A stretch of DNA of 64,000 nt from Lateolabrax maculatus (GCA_031216445.1 CM062208.1:3810001-3874000); one strand, 5' to 3'. Positions 12,558 through 25,500 are shown, numbered from the stretch's first letter. Notes: generated by a model not told the origin, from the sequence alone. Numbers and translations: made by a program.

Positions 12558-14014
12558 TCAATAATAGATGTGTGGCTCCTCCCTCCACCTTTCCCCACCA
12601 TGACTCAGGACTGAGGCCTCGTTTAAAGGAACAGGACACCTCATTGGCCATAATTCTTACGGTAAAACTGGGGATTTGTTGCCAGCATATAGAATACAGC
12701 CAGCCATATCCTTTTACTAGCTCTGTGTAGTCCTGAGGCCCATCCGTCGGGAGGGCTCCACTCATATAACAGACACATTACTGATGCTGTTGCAGATGGT
12801 TTGCCATGTTTCTGTTACAGCAGACACACAGCGAGGAACACAGTTCTCATCTACTCTCTGTCCGGTGTCACTGGGATGTACTGGAAAACCGTAAAGTGCC
12901 AAACCAAAGAAAGATGCTTACTGAACCCATCATCTTGTACCAAAGAGTTCAGGGTGAATATACAATCATGCCAATATATACAAAACAGACTTTAGACTTT
13001 AAGATAAATTCACAATATTCATTATACACAAATATCAATGAAAAGCTAAAGATCAGAACACTACTAAGCTACAAGTCCTGACTGTAAAATATATTTCAGC
13101 TGCATGTTTTGACTCTTTAACATCCAGCCAATTTCCTGTCATTTCTCTGCCAGCAGGGAGGATCAACCTGTATTTATTGCTTCATTCACCACTCTGCTGG
13201 ATTTGCCTTCACCTCATTACTAATAATGAAAAACATGAGAAATGACAAAGTGTATCCTCCATATCTCATCGAACTACTACTTACTACTGGATAAGGTGTC
13301 ACAGTTTCTATCAAAATATTCGAGCTGATATATTTTGGTTTTCTCAAAACTGGGATAAGAGGTTATCCAGGTTTCATAAACCAGAATATCAGGTTTATGG
13401 TGCAAACAAGATCATAACTGGGATAATAGTGTGCATGTACACGCACTCACTGGCTAGAAGAACAAAGATTGTGACTGTTATTTCTGCTGTTCCTGTTACT
13501 ACTGGTAGGAGCACTATTAGAAGTTACACTAGTGCTACTACAAATAATACTTTCATCAAGCTCAAAACTATAAGGAAAAGGCCAGACTACGCCTGTGTGG
13601 ATTCTGTGGATGCACCAGCTGCATTAACTGTTAACTGACAGATCATACAAGTGGGGGGATTAGCTCCATACCAAAGCTGCTTTAAGAAATTACATTTTAA
13701 TAACGTGTTATTCCCAGATGGTGCTGACATGTCCTGCTGTGAACTGCACGCATGACATGACGGTTTCCCTTTGACTCCATGGCAAATGAAAAGTGTAGGC
13801 CACTGGTCTGCCAGAAACTCGAAAAAAAAAAAAAAAAAGCATTTTTCACATGTTACTTTAGACGACTACGTATTCAAAGAGATAAGAGGCTTGTCCTGTA
13901 ACAGAGCCAATTTTAGTTACAACAGACTTTTGCTGTCTGTGTGTGATAGATTCTGGATTTTTGGCTCATTATTAATAGATGGGAGTTGGTACATTAGCTG
14001 AAGAATCCTACTAT

Positions 14015-14580
14015 AGTTCAGCACTGTGTTTGCTGGGGTCACAAGCGCACTGTTAAAGGGGAAGTTTTTACACATCAAAGGATGTTTGCAGGTCTTGGGG
14101 AATACAACCGCATATATCAAAAAAGTCTGGGCATGTGGAGTTAGAGAGAAGTGAGTTTACCAGACCTCGGTAGCCCACTCCTCATCTCTGCTTGAGGGCA
14201 GTGGCTCGAGATTACATTATCCACTACGAGCATGACTGAGCCGCGGGGTTGCATTGTGGGTTATGTAGGCAGCAGGTTATGACAAGGAAGAAGATTGCGT
14301 GGAATAACAATAATGGTGGAGTACTCTACTGCGCATTTCATATTGTCTTTGTCAAATGTTGCACCCTTGATAGTGAGCCAGCATGCACAAAATACCAGGA
14401 CCCTGAAAACATCGCAGCTAAATGGAATTCAGCCATTATCAATTTTATGAGTAACAGCTGTGCTTTTCCTACTATGACATGTCAAAATGTCTTCTTTGAA
14501 AAAAAAAGGCAAAATTTTAGAGAAACCTATATATGGGCAGGAACTGTGAGCCGCCTATAACTTTATAAATGAACTTTGAT
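14015..14580 (+). repeat. Probable teleost dispersed repeat
   Basis: CACTGTTAAAGGGGAAGTTT and TTGAGGGCAGTGGCTCGAGA with an AT-rich end look like a widespread fish element. Classification uncertain. Confidence 0.35.
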
Positions 14581-14699
14581 TTTACATAAATCATTTCAAA
14601 TGTTCTGTGAATAACATTAAAGATGTCTCTACTACTCAATACTACTTCTGTAGCAAGCATTCACATTAAATCCACAGCACCCCACGGCCTCCCACATGA

Positions 14700-14935
14700 C
14701 AAAGGGTAAATGGACTGCATTTATATGGCAATTTTCTACCTGAAAGGATAAAACGCTTTATTGTGTTCCCGAGAGCGTGTTGACTCTCTCTCACCCACCG
14801 ATGGCGACGGAGCTGTGATGCAAGGCGCCGGTTCAGTGTCTTGCTCAATGGCACTTTAACACGGAGTCGGACCACCAACCCTGCAATTAATGGACGACCT
14901 GCCCACAACCACCCCAAACAACACACCAGTGCACA
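14700..14935 (+). mobile_element. SINE-like teleost repeat
   Basis: CAGTGTCTTGCTCAATGGCA, then CACTTTAACACGGAGTCGGA, and AATTAATGGACGACCTGCCC follow a widespread teleost element (CAGTGTCTTGCCCAAGGACA type). Ends are not clear. Confidence 0.55.
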
Positions 14936-15159
14936 GCTAGTTTGACAAACGCATTTAAAGTAACACTGACTAATGCGGACAGTCCCCGTAAAAATGAATA
15001 CATAAATTAATAAATAAAGACTTCTGGTTGGAGACAAGCTTTACGAGTCTAGTGCTGTAAGCCCAGATATATGCTGTTTTCCTGGAGTCAGCATTTCCCG
15101 AATCTCTGCCACAGCAGTGACTGCTGCAAAGTTGGCAGGACCCGATAGTCAGAATGGCC

Positions 15160-15262
15160 GCAGTCACGTGGTTAGGAAGCAAACCGTATAACTCCAATTG
15201 TTGCGGTCCGATTCCAGATGCATGTCGTACATCTCTCGCTTCCCATGTTTCCTGTCTGTCTC
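15160..15262 (+). mobile_element. tRNA-derived SINE fragment 1
   Basis: GTGGTTAGGAAGC resembles a polymerase III A box and GGTCCGATTCC (15205-15215) matches a B box with one change. It is followed by the usual CATCTCTC..TTTCCTGTCTGTC tail of a common teleost SINE. Too decayed to be a tRNA gene. Confidence 0.6.
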
Positions 15263-18200
15263 TAAATGGAAAACGCCAACAACTGTCTTCAATCCTTATC
15301 TGAAGTGTGCTGAGCTCGCCTGCATAGCTGTGCACCTACATTACATGCACAGTCCGAGCAGATGTTCAGTGAATTAACTGTAGTGAAGTAAGTCTGTTAA
15401 TATGCATTCATGGCAGCACATGATCAGAGGTATCAGCGTAACTGCTGGCAGTACTACTGGATTAGTATTAGTCCAAGTAGTGTTACTGACCGTGTGATCT
15501 CATTATGCTTTAGTTAAACAACAGCCTTTATCATTAGCTTGAATCCCTCTGCATATACTCAGTAAATGATTGTTATGACACCTCTGATGAGACTAGAGCT
15601 TGGTGAGTGGTTTCCTGATCAGCAATACTAAACCCTACTACACAAAACCCCTCTCCCTCTCTGTCTCGCTGAGTTTTAATGCTTATGTTGCAGGTTAAAC
15701 ACGCTCTAAGCCTGGAGGAAGTGGTGTCTGTGTGTGTGTGTGAATGAATGGATTACTGGTCATTCATCCACGTAATGTCTCTGCTCGCAAAGCACTCAAA
15801 CACATACAGGAACACACCGACGGCTGTCCACTTCCACCTACAGGCCAACAGTCATTCTTAGACACACATAAATACATTTTTGTAATATCTGTAATGTCGA
15901 CCACAAGTATGAATTCTTACAAGTCTTTCCTTCAGTAATGAAAAAAACCTGTGATAGTAGAAATGAGGTCTTGAAATGAGTTTTCAGGCTGCACGTCTGA
16001 GTTTCATCCTCAGGGTGAAATGAGGTCTTCCCTCGAGGACTTAATATGCTTTGAACGAAATAGGTCTAACGAGGAATTCACCAGTCTGACCCAGGAGATC
16101 GTGTCAGCATCGATGCTAACTTTAGGCTGATGATGAATCGGCCGGACGTAGCTGATCCGCAGTCAATACAGTTTTATTCATCGCTGTCATCAACTGTATT
16201 GTTTCCTGTATCAGTTACTTCATTCAGAAACAGAAAGCCGCTGACTCGGTTTTTAGTGCCACTGGCATTATATGAAAATGATTCCAATAACTTCCACGCA
16301 GTGAGGTACTGCAATCGATCAGTACTGAGAGAGTAGAGCAGGAAGTCTAAGGTGAAAAGTCTGAAGAGGTCGGATTGGTCCTCGACAGGCATAGTCTCTA
16401 TAAGGTCAAGGTGACGGTCGTCATCTTGTCGAAACCCTACTGAAACTATCAGGAGTGCAAACTTCGTTTTGAACAGCTGCTGAAGCCACCATCTTTTGTC
16501 TTCATTAAACATCTCCATGGCTACAGACACTGCTCATGGCGTTCTGCAGATTAGCTGAGAAAATTAACTCCAATTATTTGTTGATGCACACGGTGTTTGC
16601 TCGCTTCACTTCTCCCTGCTGCAATGTGAAGAACACAGTCTGGGATTCAATCTCATAAGAATAAGCAGCATTAATGCCAAACAGTACCAGCATGAAGGAA
16701 AGCATAGAGGATAAATAGATGTATTAACATTGTATTTAATTGAATTTGGGACTTTTTAATTTGGATTCTATAGAGAAGACTTAATAAAGCAGCATTTAGG
16801 AAGAATCCTGGCACTGTTTTTACACCTCGACGCTGCCATCGGCTTTCAGCCATGATGCCACTTGGTGTGAGGGTAGTCTTAATCTCCCAGCATGCCTGCG
16901 TGAGGAGCTGCTGCGCCTCACCTGTTTCTAACATGACGGAGACCAGGATGACATCACTGACTCCTGCTCGCTGTGTCCAATGAAAGTGAGAAAACAGTGA
17001 TTTAAGGTTATTCTGGTAGCGTAGCAACAGCAGCAGCTATGGACAGGCAGCTGGCGTCAGTCGTCTGATAAACACTCAGACGCTGCCGTCTGATTGCGTG
17101 TGTGTAGGTTTGAATGCATGTGTGTCACTTCCTGCTTCCATCTGATAATTTCGGATCCTATTTATAAGCCGCTGATTAGCATAACATTGGGCAGCCACGC
17201 CGCCTGCACTTTCCTGTGAGTGTGCGTGTTTTAAGAGGATGCATACATGTATATATTCTGACTCCTTTTCTGCTTTTTTCATTTTCCTGCTGCTGCTTTC
17301 TTAAAATGTGTCCTACCCCCTTTTCCTATACATATGAAATTCAAGTAGATAAATATCCCTTTTTTAATAACACACTTGCCATATGCAGGGAAAAGGAAAC
17401 CTGAATTAGACACAAGTGAAATAAATTAGATTTGAGCTTGTCAAGCTTAAAATGTGGAAATGTGCGTCTACAGAGACTTTACAGTTTTATCATCGGCCAT
17501 CATGCGGGACACACTGAAGTTGTTGAGCCGATTATAATGTATTTCTGGTTTGGGTGTCACGACCGATAAATCCCAGTTGGAGTTTTTTCATTTAGTGTAG
17601 CGGTTGTTGACAGTCAGCAGATAAAATCATACAGTATCTGGTGTCGAGGACGCTAAGTCTTTGTCCGCTGATATAGTCGCTCCCCATTGTTACATTAAGT
17701 TTAATTTTTAACACCGGTATTGGCACTGCATATATGGTGTGTGTGAGTACAGGAACTAATAATAAAAAAAGAGCTCTAATGGCGTGCTGTGAGCAGGAAT
17801 TATTTAATAACCCAGTTGATCAGGTTTCAGTGCAGAGCCTGCAGCTCAGCTGGAGTTGACCTCACTCTTACAAAGTTCTCTGTCCTCCAGCCCTCTTATT
17901 GTCCATGTGTCCCTGTCCACCATTTCATCCAGTTGTAGTGTTTTTCCACCTTTTCTGCAGAAATTGCAGCATAAACTAGTGAGTTTAAGTGTTATTTAGG
18001 GATGTTTGTTTTGCAGAATCAACCTTCCTCTAGTGCTTAACTTGATATGATGATACATTCATGCACTAATTGTATATTATCTGTCATCTTTTCTGACTGT
18101 CAAAACTTCAAAACCTGTTCCGAGAATTAATTAATACCTTGTGAATCACACCTGAAACAGCCTGTTGTTGTGTGTAACTAACAAAGTCAACAGTCTGACA

Positions 18201-19806
18201 CTCTGGTTTTGTTTCCTATCAGAGGTTATTGTTACACTTTGTCATATTACAGTGAGTTGGCCAATACCATTTGCATCTTATGTCACATTATGCACATTGT
18301 GTTACAAAGGAAGATCTGTAAAGACAACAGAAACAGAAACAGCTGAACACAAAGTGTGTAATAGGAGTTTTTTTGAGGGCCCCAATCAGTGGTGGACGTG
18401 TCAATATCACCAGTTTGATTAAAGACTTTGAGACGCACCATGAAACGGAATATGACAAAGCTGTACATTACAAGCAGGAAGCACTGGGAAGAAAAGTCAG
18501 CATGAGGCTCACATGTGTGCGCTGCGTCATTACCGAGTCTGACAGCACTGTGGACGGACTGAACTCGGCTTTGCAAAAAGCGGTGCTCCACAAGGAGGAA
18601 TCCATTATGGCAGCGATGGAGGAGATGTTAAAAGTATGGCAAATCAAAAACAGTAGGGTGGTTTTGTTTTATGAGACAATGTCAGGGACTTGCAAACGGA
18701 TGTATGATCAGCTAATTTACAGCTCAGTGTAGCATCAGACTGGTATCAGCATTGGCAGATACTCAATAATGTGGAATTGGTTTTGGAAATGAAGAAGTGG
18801 TATGGAGCCATCTCTTATTTCCTCTGTACTGAAGTCCGAGAGACATCGAGCTGCTGGAGAGGGATCCCTCCCTGCTTCGCTCTCACAGCTGTTCACACAC
18901 AGTGGTTCATTTTAATGTGTGTACGTAGCTTTGCTTTTTTATTGTCCACAAAATCATTACTTTTGCATTTGTATGTGGATCATTTTCTCCAAAGAAAGTG
19001 TCCTCTACCTCAAGGCAAACAACACTGATTAAAGCAAGACACTGGTTCACGTCTCAGCCGGTGCTGCGGGTGTAATGATTGATACATAATAAAAAATGTA
19101 AAAAAAAACTTGTTTCTAATTTTTTCTATTTATTGTATCCTGTCAAGTTAGAATGGGAGAGGGAGGCTCGCTCTTAATCTGCTGCACACCAGGTGTGGAG
19201 GCGTTTTTCTGTCTTGTATTTTTATGGAGCCTCTTTTCAGCACTGAGATAAGCTGCTCAGAACGAAATATGGACAATAATGAAAAAGACAATGTGAATAT
19301 GACAGCTCCCCTGCATTAAAAAGTTCACGTCTGGGACACACTATGTCATGCTGTCACTTGACAACATTTCATACATTTTCAGGCAACTATTCCAAACATT
19401 TGCTTCTAAAACAGGATTTGCTGCTGCAGCACACCTGAAGAAGCGGGCCTTCAGTTTGCCATCAGCTCTCTGGGACTCTGTTTGACTTCTCTCCTATACA
19501 GCCATTGTACCTTTGACCAGATTTCATTGAATCAGACAGTGTGTCTTTGTTTGTACTGATGAGTCAACCAGCAGATTCCCATGTCCACCTCCTGGAAATG
19601 TTCCAACTGACAGTCATCTAATATTATGGGAAAAAAAGATCTCACACAACAACCCTGTTACTCTATACAATACACACAGTGTCTCCCAGTGTGTGTGTTT
19701 TATTAAAAAAACCAACTCGGCAGGATTATTCATGATAAAGTCATTGCACTGAATTACACTGACGGAGATGGAGTCAGGGTGTGTCCCCCTCCAGCACCAC
19801 CGCATG

Positions 19807-19807
<1 letters not shown>
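15263..19807. other. Intergenic, nothing recognised
   Basis: AT-rich with scattered short frames, all without ATG context or motifs. The longest (18373-18732) has no ATG at its first codon. Confidence 0.55.
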
Positions 19808-19850
<43 letters not shown>

Positions 19851-19947
19851 ATTATACGTGTCTAACATGTCACCAGTTTCCTTAAGGATGAAACTTTTTT
19901 ATTATTGGGGTCCCTGTCCCAATTGTCCCTGTTTCTCCCTCGGTCAG

Positions 19948-19989
<42 letters not shown>
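19808..19989. repeat. Paired (TG)n and (CA)n microsatellites
   Basis: TG at 19808-19846 and CA at 19949-19989 are separated by about 100 bp and could fold back on each other in single-stranded form. Confidence 0.95.
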
Positions 19990-19992
<3 letters not shown>

Positions 19993-20195
19993 ATTTCCTA
20001 TTACCCTGAGATGACACTATATCACTGTGTTTACACTCATGTCTTGAGCTCTAATTTGCAGTGTCAGTATCCAACACACACAGACACAATACAGTTCTAC
20101 CTCGAGTCCAGGTGTGTGTACACTGCAGATAAGATTAGTCACTTAATCGATTCGAGTATTTGATAATTATTTAGTTCAGTTATTTATAAGGTAAA

Positions 20196-20620
20196 AATTA
20201 GGGCTGCAATTTAAAATTCATGTTATATATGAATCTGTCCATTATTTTGATGATTAATTATAATTTCTTTTGTCTTCAAAATGAAAAACAGCAGAAAAAA
20301 TGTCCATCACAAGTTTCCAGAGTGTAAGGTGACATGTTTCATCTGACCACAGTCCAAAACCCCAAATTAATCAATTTACAATGACGAAAAGCAGCAATTT
20401 GCCATTATTTGATTGATAAATAGATTTTCTACTGTCTAATTGATTAATCTGTTAATCCTTTCAACAATTGTAAAAATACCAAACATTATCTGGTTCCAGC
20501 AGCATTTTCATTTGACTGTCAGAGGGATTTTTGGACTGACGAAGTAAGCAGCTTGAAGACGTGATTAGCCGGGAGATTAATCAATGGTGATCAATGAAAA
20601 GACTTGCCAGCTGCAGCCCT
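20196..20620 (+). repeat. Dispersed teleost repeat, copy 3
   Basis: Begins AGGGCTGCAATTTAAA and contains CCATCACAAGTTTCCAGAGT, ACCACAGTCCAAAACCC, AATTGATTAATCTGTTAATC. This is one of the longer copies, with the ends preserved. Confidence 0.7.
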
Positions 20621-20650
20621 GTGTTTAGCCATTATGCTGTGGTGGAAGTG

Positions 20651-20651
<1 letters not shown>

Positions 20652-20699
<48 letters not shown>

Positions 20700-20794
20700 A
20701 TCCAGCACACAACCACATGAAGACTTTCTCTCATCTTCTGACCATTTTTTGATCAGTCAGCTGCTGCTTTTTTTCTTCTAAATGTATCAGTGCA

Positions 20795-20833
<39 letters not shown>

Positions 20834-20881
20834 GTGAAACAAACAAACAAACACACACACACACACACACACGCCGTGAAA

Positions 20882-20914
<33 letters not shown>
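20652..20914. repeat. (CA)n cluster with a duplicated unit
   Basis: CA runs at 20652-20699, 20797-20832, 20849-20873 and 20885-20914. The last three are divided by two copies of a CCGTGAAACAAACA spacer. Confidence 0.95.
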
Positions 20915-20917
<3 letters not shown>

Positions 20918-21050
20918 TTATTAAAGCTGGAACTGTGCATACATGGTCGTTTAGTCGCATATCTAACAGATTTCCTGTGATTTCCAGGAGCTGATCTGAT
21001 GTCATTCCTCCATGATTCCTCTTTCTTTTGTAGAGACCCTCAGCTACCAG

Positions 21051-21118
21051 CACACACACACACACACACACACACAATCACATACACACACACGCACACA
21101 CCGGAGCGCGCACACACT
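21051..21118. repeat. (CA)n microsatellite
   Basis: Interrupted CA immediately 3' (in minus-strand terms) of the CpG-rich block. Confidence 0.9.
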
Positions 21119-21179
21119 AAACACAATTACACTGAAAACGCATGTAAAACATCAAAAAGCTGGCCTGAGAGCAGCATTT

Positions 21180-21700
21180 CCTATTATGTGGAGATGGATT
21201 TGAAGGACTGCCGGTCTGCTCCCCATCCAGCACAGCCTCTGTGGCAGCACACAGCGCAGATCTGCACATTTCTGCACATTTCTGCACGTTTCTGCTGATG
21301 CTCCCGGGTCCGGGGCGCCTGCTCGGACGGCTCCGGGGTGACATTCCCCACGGCTGCGATGCTCTGGGGCAGATCGGGAGGTTTGCAGCGGTTTTCCGCC
21401 CTCTCTGCCTACCTGTTTTGTAGAAGGCATCAGTGTCGGGGTCGCTGGGCGCCTCCTCGGCCGCTTCTGCGGGGTTCATACCGGAATCCGGTTCAATACA
21501 ATCCACCGACAAAGAAAGACAGAAAGAAAGCCCGACGGTCCGGAAGATCTCCTGTCCTTATTCCTCACATGTTCTCCGTCTGCTCTCGCCTCCAGCCCCT
21601 CCACAGGCGTCTTTCTTTCTGTCGCCCTCGGTTTGTTTGGTGTTTCGGGGCTGGCTTCGTTTCTCTCTATTGTTCCCGGTCCAGCCTCCCTCTCTGCTGC
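21180..21700. promoter_or_regulatory. CpG-rich block, promoter-like
   Basis: This stretch has clearly more CG steps than the surrounding AT-rich flank. It includes the possible first exon at 21413-21479 and a short tandem repeat (21260-21296). It is the only island-like block in the left half of the window, so a promoter is the simplest reading. The strand is suggested only by the exon. Confidence 0.4.
21413..21479 (-). CDS. Possible first coding exon of an unidentified gene
   Basis: In a CpG-rich block, an ATG with G at -3 opens 22 codons (MNPAEAAEEAPSDPD then TDAFYKT) and runs into the donor ACAG|gtaggc in phase 1. The peptide is acidic and alanine-rich, like many amino termini, and the GC-rich sequence upstream fits a promoter. 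I do not recognise the protein, and no continuing exon is proven. The gene would be read in the same direction as AHR1, starting about 8 kb beyond its inferred end. It could also be a chance frame in a CpG island. Confidence 0.35.
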
Positions 21701-21716
21701 TGTCCGCCAGGGTCTC

Positions 21717-21772
21717 TCTGCCTCCCTCCCTCTCCCCTGTACCTCCCTCCCTCCCTCCCTCCCTCTCTCTCC
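21717..21772. repeat. (CTCC)n pyrimidine tract
   Basis: CCTC/CTCC repeats at the edge of the CpG-rich block, purine-only on the minus strand. A candidate H-DNA type tract. Confidence 0.85.
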
Positions 21773-21861
21773 CAATTCAATTCATTGACCTTTATTATCG
21801 AGACATGATGAGTTTGTTGTTAAAGCGTTTCTTCATTGTTGTCAATCAGAAGCATTCATGT

Positions 21862-21900
21862 ATAATAATAATAATAATAATAATAATGATAATAATAATA
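21862..21900. repeat. (AAT)n microsatellite
   Basis: Thirteen AAT-type units with one G interruption. Confidence 0.95.
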
Positions 21901-22124
21901 GTGGAGCTTTGGACTGGGTTCATTTGAAAATATCTTGTGTGCAGAGTTGATATTTTGTCCTGATGGTGGCGCTAAAGGAAACCCCCTTGATGAATGATAA
22001 GCGTTCATCCTCTGGGGAGCAGGAACGGGCTCAGTAGCCCACATTTATCCTTGTGTACCAATAAGAAAGTGCTGCCCTGCAGGCTGCTGTCTGTGTTCAT
22101 ACAGCGTTGTTGCATTCTGTGTGT

Positions 22125-22225
22125 TGGTTTGCATGTTCTCATGTACCAGGTGCTCCGGTTTCCTCCCAGAGTCCAAAGACTTGCAGGTAGACTCTGAAAT
22201 GCCTGTAGGTGTGAATGGTTTTCAG
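22125..22225 (+). repeat. Teleost dispersed repeat (CTCCGGTTTCCTCCCA type)
   Basis: GCATGTTCTCATGTACCAGG, GTGCTCCGGTTTCCTCCCAG, GTCCAAAGACTTGCAGGTAG and GCCTGTAGGTGTGAATGG are in the order of a common fish SINE/LINE-related sequence. Family name not assigned. Confidence 0.55.
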
Positions 22226-22339
22226 TCTATGGTGTCAGGACGGGGATCGAATGGCAAGGCTGCTTTTTGGCTCCAGGTCCAACCGGTGCTTGGTGGCGCC
22301 TGAGGATGCTTGACATCCATTTTGTAATTGTACTGCAGC

Positions 22340-22560
22340 TACTTTTGTTTTCTCTGTACATATTGACACTTATTATCTTTCCGTCTGGGGACAGCGATCC
22401 ATCCTCTGTTACCCCTTCATTCACCCGCAATAAAAGGTTTTTAAAGGCTTTCCTCGTCCCAGCTGAGGGTCTAAGGACAGAGGGAATCATATGTTGCACA
22501 GATTGTGAAGCCCTCTGAAACAATAGTGTGTGATTTCAGGCTATATAACAGTAGGAATGG
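22340..22560 (+). repeat. Teleost repeat with GGGTCTAAGGACAGAGGG tail
   Basis: TGAGGGTCTAAGGACAGAGG, then TCATATGTTGCACAGATTGT and GAAGCCCTCTGAAACAATAG. This tail occurs on many fish retroposons and ends in a gene-like ATAAAA tract when complete. A second copy is at 11440-11635. Confidence 0.55.
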
Positions 22561-25500
22561 TCGCCAAAAACATTATGAGTCATCCTCTGTGGACCTTGAA
22601 TAGTCACACACGGTATTTCTCTGCTGATTGTAGCTGCTGTGCTGTGGAGTAAACAGCCAAAATGTGGAGGCAAATATGAAAATGTTGAGCGAGTCTCTGT
22701 GTATCTGTTACAGAAAAACAACAGAGATACTCTACTACATAATTCTCCAATGTCAAACAGATGCTTTTGTGTAAATATCAGATACTTCAGCCAAACAACA
22801 GCACGCTTTGATGGCAGTCATTTAGCAGAAAACGATTCTGTTTGATGATACTGCCCTGGAGTTGATACTTCATCGAGCGGCTTTAGAGTTGATTCATCCA
22901 CTCTGGTCACAAAAGCAGAGACACAAAGTTCCTACTTAACTGTAACCTTGCTGATACAATGCACTGGACACTGTTTGGCTGGTAGTAATGCAGCGGAGAC
23001 GTATTGGACTGTATGTGCGCTCCACAATTTGCTTATTCATTAAAAGCAAAGCACCACTACAGTACAGTATGTCAGCTGTGATCCAGATGTCTTAATTCAC
23101 TCTTTTTGTCCCTTGTAGTTTGAATAAAAGGTGCACAGATGTAAGACGAGCCTCTGATGAGAACGATGCTGGACCACGATGAAGAGTTTATCCACTTCAC
23201 ACAATACTCCCGTACTCTACACAGTTTATGTTCCTTAAAGCTAATCAGTGTACTATTTATTATAAAGGAATCAGATGACTACATCGCTACGTGAAAAGGG
23301 GTTTCTTGCAGAAAATGATCACCAAGCCTGCAGTTCCACTGAGCTAGTTGTCAACTTTTAGCACATTGTTTTGGTTTTTACGGCACATTTAATATCTGGT
23401 TCAATCTCAGCACTCTCATTAACCCTGTTTTCAGCAGCAGCAGACAGATGTTTTGAGAAAAGCTTCAATAAATCGACTGTATGCCTCCTACCCAGCACCA
23501 AACAGCAGGCAAACAAATTAAATAGCAAAGGAACAAACCAGAGCTCAAAGCTGAATAAAAACAAAACAGCCCCAAATGGATACTGCAATTTCTACAGCAA
23601 AGCAATATGTAATCTTTTGGTTCAAGAAGAATAAACGAAGGCCTAACAGGAAAGTGAGACGTGATCACAGAGTTGTTCTTAAAGTGATGTCAGGGGAGTT
23701 TTACATCTCTCCCATTGGAGCTGTACTATCAGCCAGGAAGAGGCTGCCTGTATGTTGGCCTTCGTCCAGAGGAACCATGTTTAACATGTCTCTTTCACTC
23801 CCTTCCACCCTTCCTTCTCCTCTGACTTTCCTGCCAGTGTGAGCTTCTCCTCCTGCCACTGAACACCTTATCAGCGTGGAAGGCCTTCATCCTCTCTCTG
23901 TATGTTACTGCCACCTAGTGGACAATAGTGCACAGGACAGCTGGGTCATTGTATAACGGTCTTGTCACATGATTCTTCGGTACACTTGACATCCTCTCAG
24001 GGCTCCATTAAAGCCCCGCTCATGTCAGTTTCAATGGATGATTTCGGCTTTTTTCAAAATATAGATTCCTTTCATGCTCGCTGACATTGAGAACAGGTTA
24101 ATAATTGCTCAAGGCAGGCGATCACATACAAAGAAGTATCAAAGATCACTCTTTCTCTTGCAATCTTCTTTCTGAATCCTCTCCTTTAGTCCTACATTGT
24201 TGCCCTCTTGCAATTAGTTTCAAACCCCTCCTTTTTTCTATATTTTATCTTGAACTCCCAAATGTGTTTTACAGACATGAATTCAGAGGGAGGATCCAAG
24301 ATGTGTCAAAAAATGTGGGGAGGTAAGGTGCAGAAACAGTCCAGGAGAACGGATCATCCCTCACTCTAGAAGAAGCTCAACATGAAACTTTAAGCCCACC
24401 ATCTTGACTCACTTTTATTGCTGCTGCCTGCATTGTCCCCCTTGTCTCCAGTCCTTTGTTCATGCACATCGTAAGCCAAAAGAAACCACAAAGCAAACAC
24501 AGCAGCTGTGCTTTGTTCTCACTCAAGAAAACATCACTCTGTCAGTGATTTCCCTTCATGTACCTCATTCACATTAAGTAACTGCTCTGATAAAATGCCT
24601 TTGTGACTTCCTGTGCATTAGTTAAACATCAAGACCTCTTAAACAAAACAAATGTGAGTACAAATTCTCGATTAGAAGAATAGAACAGCAGCTCTGTAGG
24701 CTGCCCACACTTCCTTTCTTTCTCTTATGAATGGGAATAAAAGGCGAATGTTGAACTGAAGATACTGAATTCATACTGTTTGCACAGTATGAACAGTACA
24801 GCTATTTTCAGACCAATGTTTCCAGAGAATCTTCAGACTAAATCAGTCAAACAGTATCCACAGCCAAGACACTCCATCACCAGGATGTCCAACTATCGCA
24901 CCAGACTAAACAACCGGCCATGTTTTGCTCATTCCTTTTGGTGAAAACAAATAAATGGTAATTAGCATTTCTGGTGTTTTCAATGTGTGTTTTCGATGCA
25001 GGAGACGAGTCTTCAGCACCATCCTCTGAGGTCTTGTGTAGAGATTTTGCTTGATTGACATCTCCCTCACTCTCCTGTTGGGATGGGACAACTTAGACCC
25101 TTCCCATTTTTTCTCACGTAGTCCCTGTGCAGGTTATACCAGGCCTGGGAAACAGCAGGACAGGATGCATAAAACCTCCAGTACAATGGAGGTGGTGCAG
25201 GCGGGGTGTGAATGACTGCAGAGACGATCACCAGGAGGCTCCTGAACCTCGACAGTCACCTCACTGTAACATACTGTAACGTCTCTGATCCCTCAGACCT
25301 CCCTTCTAAAAGGACAAAAACCACTTAGAAAACCAGTGTAGTACCCAAAGAGAACAACCGAGGGAGACTCAGACCACTGATTCAACCTCTTTCATTGGGT
25401 CTATAGCCAAATATTTTAAAGCCCGTACCAAGCCGTGTGCCCCTCACAGATGTTTTCACTTTCGGGTGAGACTGGTTGACATCTTCACTCCTCACCCTCC

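Noticed and set aside
14970..15335. 121-codon minus-strand frame
   Set aside because: It is the antisense of a SINE fragment and nearby repeat sequence.
16174..16530. 118-codon minus-strand frame
   Set aside because: No recognised motif or splice context; low-complexity and composition resemble non-coding flank.
18373..18732. 119-codon open frame on the plus strand
   Set aside because: It begins at TTG, not ATG, has no known motif, no splice context, and an overlapping open frame lies on the other strand.
21338..21927. Long plus-strand frames in the CpG-rich block
   Set aside because: They start without good context, become CTCC-repeat-derived Pro/Ser/Leu runs, and overlap the better minus-strand exon candidate.
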